This document shows positions 9,402-17,330 of a DNA stretch of 64,000 nt, one piece after another. The notes beneath the pieces are model-generated. The model searched no databases. It saw only the letters and a program-made list of their open reading frames with translations, and was not told where the DNA came from. Made by a program: the position numbers and the translations under genes. This stretch comes from Streptomyces sp. 2114.4. Its GTDB lineage: Bacteria; Actinomycetota; Actinomycetes; Streptomycetales; Streptomycetaceae. The stretch covers positions 3,658,001 to 3,722,000 of the forward strand of contig NZ_FYEY01000001.1 of the NCBI RefSeq assembly GCF_900187385.1. Direction: 5' to 3'. The first letter of the stretch is position 1, and the number at the start of each line of letters is the position of its first letter.

Positions 9402-10700
9402 GTGTACCCGTCCCAGCCGCCCCCGCACCCACCGTCCGCGCCCGCCCCTCCCCCGTACACACCCCACCCGCACGAGGACGCGGCCGCGCACCGCCGCCGG
9501 ACGGCCCCCTGGAACAGCACCACCCTGCGCGCCGTCGCCCTGGTCTCGCTGCTCGCGCTCTCCGGCGTGATCATCATCGGCATGGTCCGCCAGGAGACCG
9601 GCACCGAAGGCTTCCTGGTCGGCCTCGGCCTGGCCGTCTTCCCCGTGCCGCTGCTCCTCGCGGCGTTCTGCTGGCTCGACCGCGTGGAGCCCGAGCCCTG
9701 GCGCAACCTCGCCTTCGCCTTCGCCTGGGGCGCCTGCGCCGCCGCCCTGGTCGCACTCCTCGCCAACGGCTTCGCCACCGACTGGCTGGCCGCCAACATC
9801 GCCTCGGCATCACCCTCCGAGGCCGAGGCCTGGGGCGCCACGGTCATCGCCCCGGTCGTCGAGGAGGTGGTCAAGGCCGCCGCGGTCCTCTTCCTCTACC
9901 GCTTCCGCCGCAACGACTTCGACGGCATCACGGACGGCATCGTCATCGCCGGGATCACCGCCACCGGTTTCGCCTTCACCGAGAACGTCCTCTACCTGGG
10001 CAACGCCTTCGGCGAGGACCAGTCGATGGGCCACTCCGGCCTGGACTCCCGCACCGCCGGCGCCTTCTTCCTCCGCATCATCGTCTCCCCCTTCGCCCAC
10101 CCGCTCTTCACGGTCCTCACCGGCCTCGCGTTCGGCATCGCCGCCACCCGCTACCCCCGCCGCCGCGCCGCCCGCATCGCGCTCGCCCTCCTCGGCCTGG
10201 TCACCGCCGTCCTCCTGCACGCCATCTGGAACGGCGCCTCCTCCCTCGGCGACCCCGGCTTCCTCATCGTCTACGGCCTCTTCATGGTCCCCGTCCTCCT
10301 CGCCCTCACCTGGCTGGCGATCTGGGCCCGCAACCAAGAACTGCTCTCCCTGCGCGGCTACCTCGCCCCCTACATCACCGCCGGCTGGCTCACCCCCACC
10401 GAACCCGCCGCCCTCTCCTCCCTCAAAACCCGCGCCCTGGCCCGCGACATCGCCCGCACCACCCAGGGCCCGGCCGCCGCCCGCGCGGTCACGGAGTACG
10501 CCACCGTCGCCACCACCCTCTCGTTCCACCGCCGACGGGCTCATCTCCTGGGCCCGTCTCCCGACTTCTTCCACCGGGAACAGCACTTGCTGCGGCATTT
10601 GTGGCACTACCAGCAGTGGGGGCGGGGGGCGTTGGTGGATGCGTGGGTGGCCAGGGAACAGTCATGCGGCTCGGGCGACTGGTCTTGCCACAGCAGATGA
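9402..10700 (+). CDS. PrsW-family intramembrane metalloprotease
   Basis: 432 residues from GTG 9402 with a Pro-rich N-terminus and about eight hydrophobic segments. The family's catalytic motifs are present in order: EEVVK (in VVEEVVKAAAVL), FAFTENVLY, HPLFT, and HAIW. PrsW of Bacillus performs site-1 cleavage of the anti-sigma factor RsiW; the target in Streptomyces is unknown. The last ~15 residues (CGSGDWSC) read unlike a conserved membrane protein end and lie at the left edge of the accessory island, so the original C-terminus may have been altered by the insertion. Co-transcribed with trmB on spacing. Confidence 0.85.
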   Translation: MYPSQPPPHPPSAPAPPPYTPHPHEDAAAHRRRTAPWNSTTLRAVALVSLLALSGVIIIGMVRQETGTEGFLVGLGLAVFPVPLLLAAFCWLDRVEPEPWRNLAFAFAWGACAAALVALLANGFATDWLAANIASASPSEAEAWGATVIAPVVEEVVKAAAVLFLYRFRRNDFDGITDGIVIAGITATGFAFTENVLYLGNAFGEDQSMGHSGLDSRTAGAFFLRIIVSPFAHPLFTVLTGLAFGIAATRYPRRRAARIALALLGLVTAVLLHAIWNGASSLGDPGFLIVYGLFMVPVLLALTWLAIWARNQELLSLRGYLAPYITAGWLTPTEPAALSSLKTRALARDIARTTQGPAAARAVTEYATVATTLSFHRRRAHLLGPSPDFFHREQHLLRHLWHYQQWGRGALVDAWVAREQSCGSGDWSCHSR

Positions 10701-10825
10701 CGTCTGCTCTAGCCAGACACGACCGCAACCGCTCCCTCGGGCCGATGCTCCGCTCTCCGTAGCGGCCCTTATCTCCCTCGACAGTGGTGTACGAACCATC
10801 TGTACTGGGCAACTAGCCCTGGTTT

Positions 10826-12256
10826 ATGCATCGTCCACCCACACCTGAGATCGAGGGAAACACCAAGTTGTCCGAGCCCCAGCAGGAACGTGCCAATCGC
10901 TTCATGGAGGCGCTTGCCTCCCTGCCTCTTCATCACCCGTCAGGTGAACCATCGAGGGATCAGCCCATCGCACTCCTCTGGGCGATCAGTCGTGCGGCCG
11001 AAGGTGCAGACCGCCTCACCTCATGGAGCAAGGCAAAGACAGACCTTCGGGCCATGCTTACCGAATACGACACCGTAGATGCACACCCGACACCCGAGAG
11101 CACTTTTCTAGAGTTGCGCCAATTCCCCTTCTGGGAGATTCTCGGCACAAATGACGAGGCGCCAGACTCCAGGGATCCTGACGCAGTTACATGGCTTGCC
11201 GAGCAAACACCCGAGGGTGGACTGGAGAGCTCGCTACACGAACAGCTCGCCTCAGACAAGGATCTCTGTCGGGATGCAGTAAAGCTGCTACACGAACAAT
11301 ACTTCCAGGACCATCGCCTTGATCTTCTGCTTCTGGAAGCAGGGCTCCCCACGGAGGAATTTGACGGATTCGGCGCCCCTCCCCACGTACGCGTCGGGGA
11401 TACCTTCAAGAGGCGACGGACACTGGCGCGAGCAAGGGTCCACCGCCCCACCATGGCCGGAATCTGCGGAACGCGAGCCAGCGGCGCCGAGTCCATCGTC
11501 GTATCCGGAGGCTACGACGACGATGAAGACTATGGCGACGAAATAATTTATACCGGGCAAGGAGGGCGGGACGAGAAAACGAAGAAGCAATGCAAAGATC
11601 AGGAACTGACCCTAGGCAATGCAGCGTTGGTCACCAGCTACTCCACTGGGGCCCCTGTGCGCGTGATTCGCGGCGCGGGAGGTGAACGGCGATACTCACC
11701 GGCGGTTGGCCTCCGGTACGACGGCCTCTACCGAGTGGAGGAGTGCTGGTCCCAACGCGGCAAATCGAACTTCCTCGTCTGGCGCTACCGACTCCGCGCG
11801 ATCGGCTCCGTCGACAAACAGGCGGCCACGAACATCACGCGCTCCTTCCCGGTTGGCAATGCCACCCCCGGCCGCAAGGAAACCTCCACCCAGCGCATCA
11901 TCCGAAGCACCAAGGTTGCCGACTACGTAAAGAAGATCCACGCATACGCTTGCCAAGTATGCGGACTGCGCATTGAAACCCCTACGGGCGCCTACGCTGA
12001 AGCTGCACACATTAAGCCACTCGGCCACCCGCACAACGGCCCCGATGAGATCGATAACGTTCTATGCCTGTGCCCAAACCACCACACGGCCTTCGACTTC
12101 GGAATGCTGATCATTAACGATGACCGGTCCGTTACGCAACGAGGCTCCGAACCTCGAACCTATCAACTACGCGAGATCCCCGGGCATGTCATAAACACCA
12201 AATACCTCGCGTATCACCGAGGCCACCACGAAAACATAAACGTTTCGACCGAATAG
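10826..12256 (+). CDS. Type IV modification-dependent restriction endonuclease (SBD-like, SRA, HNH)
   Basis: 476 residues, three parts. Residues ~15-165: a domain with the layout of the ScoMcrA DNA phosphorothioate-binding (SBD) domain, including DQPIALLWAISRA and LRQFPFWEI. Residues ~185-335: an SRA/YDG domain, recognised by VGDTFKRRRTL, VHRPTMAGI, the Asp-rich YDDDEDYGDEIIYTGQGG, and PVRVIRG...YDGLY. Residues ~385-440: an HNH nuclease with CQVCG, AEAAHIKPLG and LCPNHHTAFDFG, giving a Cys4 zinc site and the catalytic His. The order is that of ScoMcrA, which cuts phosphorothioated or 5-methylcytosine DNA. Function here is inferred from architecture. An alternative start is TTG 10868, which has GAGGGA upstream, whereas ATG 10826 lacks a ribosome site. 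Codon usage is less G/C-biased than its neighbours. It converges on the HATPase gene across a bidirectional hairpin. Confidence 0.8.
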   Translation: MHRPPTPEIEGNTKLSEPQQERANRFMEALASLPLHHPSGEPSRDQPIALLWAISRAAEGADRLTSWSKAKTDLRAMLTEYDTVDAHPTPESTFLELRQFPFWEILGTNDEAPDSRDPDAVTWLAEQTPEGGLESSLHEQLASDKDLCRDAVKLLHEQYFQDHRLDLLLLEAGLPTEEFDGFGAPPHVRVGDTFKRRRTLARARVHRPTMAGICGTRASGAESIVVSGGYDDDEDYGDEIIYTGQGGRDEKTKKQCKDQELTLGNAALVTSYSTGAPVRVIRGAGGERRYSPAVGLRYDGLYRVEECWSQRGKSNFLVWRYRLRAIGSVDKQAATNITRSFPVGNATPGRKETSTQRIIRSTKVADYVKKIHAYACQVCGLRIETPTGAYAEAAHIKPLGHPHNGPDEIDNVLCLCPNHHTAFDFGMLIINDDRSVTQRGSEPRTYQLREIPGHVINTKYLAYHRGHHENINVSTE

Positions 12257-12261
12257 CCTTC

Positions 12262-12303
12262 CGTACCCCCTCCCTGGCGTCCAGCTGCGAGAGAGGGGGT
12301 ACG
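12262..12303. terminator. Bidirectional terminator hairpin
   Basis: Perfect 11-bp arms CGTACCCCCTC (12262-12272) and its complement (12293-12303) around a 20-nt loop, placed exactly between the convergent SRA-HNH and HATPase genes. No strong T-tract on either side. Confidence 0.55.
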
Positions 12304-12317
12304 CCCCATCAGCACCC

Positions 12318-12968
12318 CTAACCCGCGACGCCGCACTCACCCTCGAAGCGCATTTGCGCATAATCGAGAACCGTATCGGGATCACGCCCCTGCGCCTGTA
12401 GCCAACGAAGAACTCTAGCGATGAGACCGACAGCCGCCGCCTCCTGAGCAACAAAGTGCAGCGGCCGTCCTTGGGTTGCCCGACCCGGCATACCCTGACC
12501 GGAGGACGGGGGTACTCCTACTCCCGGCGATTGCAGACCGTCCGCGCCACGGACCTGAGTCGTGCACGATGCACTGATCTCACACCAGGTGGTTTTGCCG
12601 TGCGCGGCAGCCGTCACTCCCCAACGGTCCGCCATGGCCGCCACCAGACCCAGCCCTCGCCCAGTTTCCGAGGTAGGCGCGACACCAAGGAGCCTTGGGA
12701 ACCGGCCGCTCTCTGCATCCCGAACGGAAATGCGCAGCTGCGCATCCCTCACCATGACCGACAGGACAGCGGAAGCCCCTTCACCTACATGGTTGATGAC
12801 GTTGGTGGCCAGCTCGCTGACACAGAGTTGCGCCGCATCAACCACTCCCGAAAGCCCCCACAGTTCGAGGTAGAGGCTCGTCAGACGGCGTAACTCGGCC
12901 ACCGCTGCCGGCCTCGCAGTGAAGGGGTGGACCCACTCCGTACTCGACATGCGGTGGGTGGCATTCAT
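12318..12968 (-). CDS. RsbW/SpoIIAB-type histidine-kinase-like ATPase
   Basis: 216 residues. The N-terminal ~140 form a HATPase_c_2 domain: N-box ELATNVINHV, a G1-like DAESGRFPRL, and G2 ETGRGLGLVAAMADRWGV. Such stand-alone ATPases act as anti-sigma factors or kinases of anti-anti-sigma factors. The C-terminal ~70 residues (VGLIARVLRWLQAQGRDPDTVLDYAQMRFEGE) are an added module not seen in SpoIIAB. Start ATG 12968 has AAGGAG 9 nt upstream. It sits divergent from a DUF5753 HTH gene and a DUF397 gene, the combination known from the whiJ and abaA-type loci of Streptomyces, where members modulate development and antibiotic production. Confidence 0.75.
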   Translation of the reverse strand: MNATHRMSSTEWVHPFTARPAAVAELRRLTSLYLELWGLSGVVDAAQLCVSELATNVINHVGEGASAVLSVMVRDAQLRISVRDAESGRFPRLLGVAPTSETGRGLGLVAAMADRWGVTAAAHGKTTWCEISASCTTQVRGADGLQSPGVGVPPSSGQGMPGRATQGRPLHFVAQEAAAVGLIARVLRWLQAQGRDPDTVLDYAQMRFEGECGVAG

Positions 12969-13168
12969 CTGGCCCAGCTCCTTTGCTTGCCCACGACCCC
13001 GACGTCACGCCTGGCCATCAGGTGATGACTTTCAGTTCCCCTGGGTGCGATAGTGGCAGGGCGTATCCCTTCATGCAATGTGCACAGCGGGATTCGCTCT
13101 ATCGAGTGATTGGCCCGTACCTGCTCTCACAGCAAGAATGAACGCCCGTCAAAACAAGGAGAGTTGCC

Positions 13169-14014
13169 GTGGCCGGTTCGCCCACCGCTCGTCGTCGCCG
13201 ACTTGCGATCGAGCTGAAGAAGCTCCGTGAGGACCACGGACTCACCTGCAACCAGGTGGGCGAGTCGCTGGACTGGAGCGGATCCAAGGTCAACCGCATG
13301 GAGACCGGCCAAGGGCGCGTCCAGCCGTCAGACATTGAGGCGCTGTGCCGCTTCTACAACACCACTGATGAGCTACGCGAACTCCTCAAGGACCTTGCCA
13401 AGCACTCCAAGATGCGGGGTTGGTGGCACGCATACGGCAGCGCCGTACCGACTTGGTTCTCCGTGTACGTCGGCCTTGAACAGGCAGCCTGCAGCTTGCG
13501 GACCTACGAGGCCGAGTTCGTGCCTGGGCTACTGCAGACCGCGGATTACGCCAGGGAGCTCCACCACGCTACGGCCCAGCCAAGTCCAGACGACGTCGAG
13601 CAGATGATCGCCGTGCGCATGGAGCGGCAGGCACTCCTCACCGCTCCTCAGGCACCAGATTTGTGGGCGATCCTGCACGAGAGCGTCTTGCGGCATGTGA
13701 TCGGGAGCCGGTCGGTGATGCAGGCCCAGTTCGAACGCTTGCTGAAGATGGCGCAGTTGAAGAACGTCACGGTTCAGGTGCTGCCGTTCAACTCGGGTAG
13801 CTACCCGGCAACAGGGGCGTACACGATGTTGGGGTTCCCTGAGCAGGAGGACCCGGACATCGTCTATCGCGATGGCCTGACAGACGCTGTCTATCTGGAG
13901 CAACCCAGCGACATCGCGCAGTATGCAAAGGCATTCGACAACTTGCGGGCACTGTCCTTGAGTCCGCAACAGTCCAGTGCCCTCATTACCGAAGCGATGC
14001 AAGGACTCACCTGA
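13169..14014 (+). CDS. WhiJ-type XRE-family HTH regulator (DUF5753)
   Basis: 281 residues from GTG 13169, with AAGGAGAG upstream. Residues ~10-65 are an XRE helix-turn-helix (LKKLREDHGLTCNQVGESLD, then SKVNRMETGQGRVQ). Residues ~95-275 are DUF5753: WFSVYVGLEQAA, YEAEFVPGLLQTADYAREL, MERQALL, HESVLRHVIG, VQVLPF. These proteins pair with a small DUF397 partner encoded immediately downstream; in WhiJ the partner is thought to relieve repression. Here the stop and next start overlap by one base (TGATG), so the two are translationally coupled. The 200-base divergent region to the left is the likely operator. Confidence 0.88.
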   Translation: MAGSPTARRRRLAIELKKLREDHGLTCNQVGESLDWSGSKVNRMETGQGRVQPSDIEALCRFYNTTDELRELLKDLAKHSKMRGWWHAYGSAVPTWFSVYVGLEQAACSLRTYEAEFVPGLLQTADYARELHHATAQPSPDDVEQMIAVRMERQALLTAPQAPDLWAILHESVLRHVIGSRSVMQAQFERLLKMAQLKNVTVQVLPFNSGSYPATGAYTMLGFPEQEDPDIVYRDGLTDAVYLEQPSDIAQYAKAFDNLRALSLSPQQSSALITEAMQGLT

Positions 14015-14223
14015 TGACTCACACAGCGCCTCTCGTCTGGCACAAGAGCAGCTACAGCAATGGCTCCGGCGGCAACTGCATAGCGACGGCGACATCCGAC
14101 GAATCCACCGTCCTGGTTCGAGACACGAAGGTTCCCGGGGGCCAGATCCTCAACTTCACCTGCGGGGCATGGCAGGACTTCGTCGCCTGCGTGCAGCACC
14201 CGGACTGGAACGTCCGCGCCTAG
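14014..14223 (+). CDS. DUF397 small partner protein
   Basis: 69 residues, ATG 14014 overlapping the stop of the HTH gene. The sequence follows the DUF397 pattern: WHKSSYSNGSGGNCIATA, VLVRDTKVPGG, and a terminal WQDFVACVQ. DUF397 proteins are found almost only in actinomycetes as partners of DUF5753 HTH regulators and can act as antagonists in growth and sporulation control. A complete, undamaged copy. Confidence 0.88.
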   Translation: MTHTAPLVWHKSSYSNGSGGNCIATATSDESTVLVRDTKVPGGQILNFTCGAWQDFVACVQHPDWNVRA

Positions 14224-14312
14224 CGCGGTGCATCACACAGAGCATCGTCTGAGCCCCATGGACTCTCCACGTAAGGTCGTCACAGTTGTCCCCTGATGTG
14301 GAGGTTTCCGTG

Positions 14313-14615
14313 ATGGCCGGCGTACCGACGAGTGTGATCGCAGCAACCGGCCTGGTAGGCGGCTACGCCACCGCCCGCTGGACCAAGAAGCGGCCGCTCG
14401 GCGGGGTGGCGCTGGCGGTGGCCGGGGCGGTGGCGGCCAAGGGGTGGCAGGAGAAGGCGGGGAGCGCGACGGCGGCGGCGCTGAGTGGGGCGTATGTGGC
14501 GGCGTTTGCCGGGTCGCATCCGTTGGCCAAGAAGATCGGGGCCTGGCCTTCGGTGTTCGCGGTGGCGGGTGGGGTGGCGCTGGCGTCGTGGGTGGCGGTC
14601 GACCGCCGGAAGTAG
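14313..14615 (+). CDS. Small hydrophobic membrane protein, function unknown
   Basis: About 100 residues, Ala/Gly/Val-rich with three likely membrane segments (VIAATGLVGGYATA, LGGVALAVAGAVAA, VFAVAGGVALASWVAV) separated by Lys/Arg (RWTKKRP, KKIGAW). ATG 14313 follows GGAGG by about 8 nt; GTG 14310 directly before it is equally possible. No enzymatic motif. It is convergent with the aldo/keto reductase; a short GCGGGCC hairpin lies at 14651-14667 between them. Confidence 0.6.
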   Translation: MAGVPTSVIAATGLVGGYATARWTKKRPLGGVALAVAGAVAAKGWQEKAGSATAAALSGAYVAAFAGSHPLAKKIGAWPSVFAVAGGVALASWVAVDRRK

Positions 14616-14721
14616 AGCGGCGAGGAGCGCGGGGAGGGGGCGGCGGCTGTGCGGGCCTGGGGCCCGCCTCCCCGGCCCGGCCCCACCCTGGGGTCCGCCC
14701 CCTCCCCGCCTCTGAGTTGGT

Positions 14722-15678
14722 TCAGGCGGACGCCTCGTCCAGAAGCGCCAGTTCCGCCTCCGTCAGCGTCAGGTCGGCCACCGCCAGCAGCGCCGGCAGT
14801 TGCTCCACCGTCCGGGCGCTGGCGATGGGGGCCGCGACGGTGGGCCGGTCGGCGAGCCAGGCGAGGGCGACGGTGGCCACCTCGGCTTCGTGGGCCGCGG
14901 CGACGGCGTCGAGGGCCTGCAGGACGCGCCGGCCGCGGTCGGTGTCCACGTGCTTGGCCGCGCCGCCGGAGCGGGCGCTGTCGACGGTGGTTCCCGGGCG
15001 GTACTTGCCGGTCAGGAAACCGGAGGCGAGGGCGTAGTACGGAACCGCGGCGAGGCCGTGGCGGGCGGCTGTGTCGGCGAGTTCGCCCTCGTAGGTGTCG
15101 CGGGAGACCAGGTTGTAGTGCGGCTGGAGGGCGACGTACCGGGCCAGGCCCTCGCGGGCGGAGAAGGCCAGGGACTCCTCCAGGCGCTCCGCCGAGATGT
15201 TGGACGCGGCGATCTCGCGGACCTTGCCGGCCCGCACGAGGTCGTCGAGCGCGGTGAGGAATTCCCCGACCTCGACCGATTCGTCGTCGTAGTGGGTGTA
15301 GTAGAGGTCGATGTAGTCGGTGCGCAGACGGGTGAGGGAGTGATCGACCGCGGACTTGATGGTGGCGGCGGACAGACCCTTGTAGTCCGGGTGGGCACCG
15401 ACCTTGGTGGCGATGACGACATCGGAGCGATTGCCGCGGGAGGCCAGCCAGTTGCCGAGGACGGTCTCGGATTCGCCGCCCTTGTTGCCGGGGACCCAGG
15501 CCGAGTAGACGTCGGCGGTGTCGATGAAGTTGCCACCGCCCGCCACGTAGGCGTCGAGCACGGCGAAGGATGCGCGCTCGTCGGCCGTCCAGCCGAAGAC
15601 GTTGCCGCCGAGGGACAGCGGGGAGACGGAGAGCGAGCCCAGGGACTGACGATTCCGGGGAGTGTGTGTCGCGGTCAT
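14722..15678 (-). CDS. Aldo/keto reductase
   Basis: 318 residues. Typical NADPH-dependent AKR barrel: FIDTADVYSAW (catalytic Asp and Tyr), VIATKVG (catalytic Lys), LYYTHYDD (catalytic His), EIAASNISAERL, QPHYNLV, YYALASGFLTGKYRPG, and a late LADRPTVAAPIASARTVEQL. The physiological substrate cannot be told from sequence. Start ATG 15678 begins MTATHTP, after which the conserved barrel begins; the longer open frame upstream is Pro-rich and atypical. No strong ribosome site is seen, so the start is moderately certain. Confidence 0.85.
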   Translation of the reverse strand: MTATHTPRNRQSLGSLSVSPLSLGGNVFGWTADERASFAVLDAYVAGGGNFIDTADVYSAWVPGNKGGESETVLGNWLASRGNRSDVVIATKVGAHPDYKGLSAATIKSAVDHSLTRLRTDYIDLYYTHYDDESVEVGEFLTALDDLVRAGKVREIAASNISAERLEESLAFSAREGLARYVALQPHYNLVSRDTYEGELADTAARHGLAAVPYYALASGFLTGKYRPGTTVDSARSGGAAKHVDTDRGRRVLQALDAVAAAHEAEVATVALAWLADRPTVAAPIASARTVEQLPALLAVADLTLTEAELALLDEASA

Positions 15679-15755
15679 ACGTGGTGGCAACGTCGGGGGG
15701 AGCGGAGTTATTCCCTCCGTTCCCTCTCCCCCCGACGGCACCTCCCGTCAGGCGT

Positions 15756-16880
15756 TCACACCTTGATGCCGTGATCGCGCAGCCACGGCATGGGGTCGAT
15801 CGGGTCGCCGGCGCCGGGGCGCACCTCCAGGTGGAGGTGCGGGCCGGTGACGTTGCCGGTGGCGCCGACGCGGCCGATGACATCGCCCGTGCCGACCTTG
15901 CCGGAGGTCTTGACCATCGAGGACAGGTGGCAGAACCAGAGTTCGGTGCCGTCGTCGAGGGTGAGGACGATGCGGTAGCCGTACGAGCCGGCCCAGCCGG
16001 CCTGGGTGATGGTGCCGGAGTGCACGGCCTTGACGGGAGTGCCGGCCGGCGCGGCGAAGTCCTGCCCGGTGTGGTCCGCGGCCCAGCGGTCGCCGGCCTG
16101 GCCGAAGCTCGCGGTGAGCGTGAACGAGGAGACCGGAGCGATGAAGTTCTTCGCCAGCTTGGCGAGGCGGGCGGCCTCCGCCTTCTGACGGGCCGCCTCT
16201 TCGGCCTCGCGCTTGGCCTCCAACTCGGCCGCCTTCTTGGCTGCTGCGGCCTTTTCGGCCGACTTCTGGTGGGCGTCGGCTGCCTGGACGGCCGTCTGGA
16301 AAGCGGTGTGCTCGGCGGTCTCACGGGCCTCCTGCTCGGCGGCGCCCTGCTGCGCGTCGGCCTGCTGGAGGATGCGGCTGCGCAGCGCCTCGCCGGCGTC
16401 CGCGCCCGAGTCCGAGACCGAAGCCACGCCCGCGCCCGAGTCCGAGGCCGAAGCCACGCCCGCGGCGGAGTCCGAGGCCGAAGCCGCGCCCGTATCCGTG
16501 CCCTCGTCCGATATGAGGTCACCGACGCCGGGAAGCGACTTGGCGTCCGGCAGCTTGTCGGCGACGTCGTCGGCCATACCGCCGACGTCGGGCATCGAAA
16601 TCGGCACCGGAGGGCGGCCCTCGGCCGTGGCCATGCCGCCGGCACCGACCGCCGCGATGACGCCGACGCCCAGGACCGTGCCACCGCGGGCGAGCCCGCC
16701 GCCACGCTGCTTGGCCACCCGGTGCTTGCCGCGGACCGAGCGGACGGAATCCTCGGTGGGATTCCATTCCTCCCACGGCCCGTCGTTGATGTTGTCCGCA
16801 TGACCGGGGCCCGGGAAGGCACCTCGGTCATCGAGGTCGTAGGCGGACGGACCCTCGGGGGCAGGCCTGTTGGACGCCAC
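15756..16880 (-). CDS. M23-family cell-wall endopeptidase with coiled coil, under riboswitch control
   Basis: 374 residues from GTG 16880 (AAGGAG 8 nt upstream). Order: an Asp/Glu-rich cytoplasmic N-terminus ending in RGKHRVAKQRGGG; one membrane or signal segment (~70-90, TVLGVGVIAAVGAGGMATA); a Ser/Ala/Asp-rich linker with near repeats (SDSGAGVAS); an Ala/Glu/Lys coiled coil (about 205-250); and a C-terminal lysostaphin-type domain with zinc ligands in DHTGQDFAAPAG and GPHLHLEVRPG plus WFCHLS. It should cleave peptidoglycan cross-bridges outside the membrane. Its leader contains a ydaO-type c-di-AMP riboswitch, as with other streptomycete cell-wall lytic genes such as rpfA. Open frame upstream of the GTG is riboswitch sequence, not protein. 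Confidence 0.88.
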   Translation of the reverse strand: MASNRPAPEGPSAYDLDDRGAFPGPGHADNINDGPWEEWNPTEDSVRSVRGKHRVAKQRGGGLARGGTVLGVGVIAAVGAGGMATAEGRPPVPISMPDVGGMADDVADKLPDAKSLPGVGDLISDEGTDTGAASASDSAAGVASASDSGAGVASVSDSGADAGEALRSRILQQADAQQGAAEQEARETAEHTAFQTAVQAADAHQKSAEKAAAAKKAAELEAKREAEEAARQKAEAARLAKLAKNFIAPVSSFTLTASFGQAGDRWAADHTGQDFAAPAGTPVKAVHSGTITQAGWAGSYGYRIVLTLDDGTELWFCHLSSMVKTSGKVGTGDVIGRVGATGNVTGPHLHLEVRPGAGDPIDPMPWLRDHGIKV

Positions 16881-16904
16881 GGGGGCGCTCTCCTTTCCTT
16901 CCTT

Positions 16905-17070
16905 CTCGCCTACCGGGTTAGCTGACGGGTTCGGAGCAGGAAGGTCTCCTACGGGCGCCCGCTGGCGGAGAGCGTCCGATTCACCCCAAGGAAGTGGTTC
17001 CCCGGTTCCCTTGGTGCAGTTCGAGGTGCTGGAGGTGCGTGAAAAGCGCGTGCGGGATTCGGCGTCTGCG
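16905..17070 (-). promoter_or_regulatory. c-di-AMP riboswitch (ydaO/yuaA type)
   Basis: On the minus strand, just ahead of the M23 gene, conserved ydaO blocks appear in order: CGCCGAATCCC near 17062, AGGGAACCGGGGAACC, TTGGGGTGAATCGGACGC, and finally CCGAACCCGTCAGCTAACC followed by CGGTAGGCG, ending near 16907. The last block is the most diagnostic part of the class (consensus AATCCGTCAGCTAACC..GTAAGCG, recalled). Streptomyces carry this riboswitch before resuscitation-factor and other wall-lytic genes, where ligand binding turns expression off. The exact boundaries are estimates; the shift from aptamer to expression platform leaves only about 25 nt to the start codon. Confidence 0.85.
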
Positions 17071-17330
17071 CACGGTGCCGCCTCTTGCGACGGCTGGGAC
17101 GACCGCGCTGCGTTATCGGACAGTAATAGAGAACGCAGTCGAATTCCAAGCCTTCCCGGGATTTCGTAGCGGCCTCCCAGGAGCTTTGGCCTGGACTTTT
17201 TCGGCCAGCATGGCTGCAAACCGGGCGAGTTGACCGTCCGCGCCTAAACGATCTCGCGGCGATTGTGCACCAGTCGTTATGCGGAGGGGTGCCCCTCGGT
17301 TACGGAACGTGAGAGCAGTAACGTCGGATC

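Larger units (their letters stand above)
10701..14285. other. Accessory island (restriction enzyme plus WhiJ-type regulatory trio)
   Basis: Base composition falls between the flanking core genes; for example the line 12181-12240 is 48% G+C by direct count, whereas neighbours exceed 70%. The genes here (SRA-HNH nuclease, HATPase, DUF5753 regulator, DUF397 protein) are of the accessory kind, while the flanking prsW and aldo/keto reductase genes are, from memory, close neighbours in S. coelicolor. No tRNA, integrase or flanking direct repeat was found at the edges, so the mode of arrival is unclear. Confidence 0.55.

Noticed and set aside
14363..16831. 822-codon minus-strand frame across the AKR and M23 genes
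   Set aside because: Out of frame with both recognised proteins; Arg/Pro/Ser-rich shadow text.
16881..17219. N-terminal extension of the M23 peptidase (open for ~110 more codons)
   Set aside because: The sequence is a recognisable riboswitch, and GTG 16880 has a good ribosome site.
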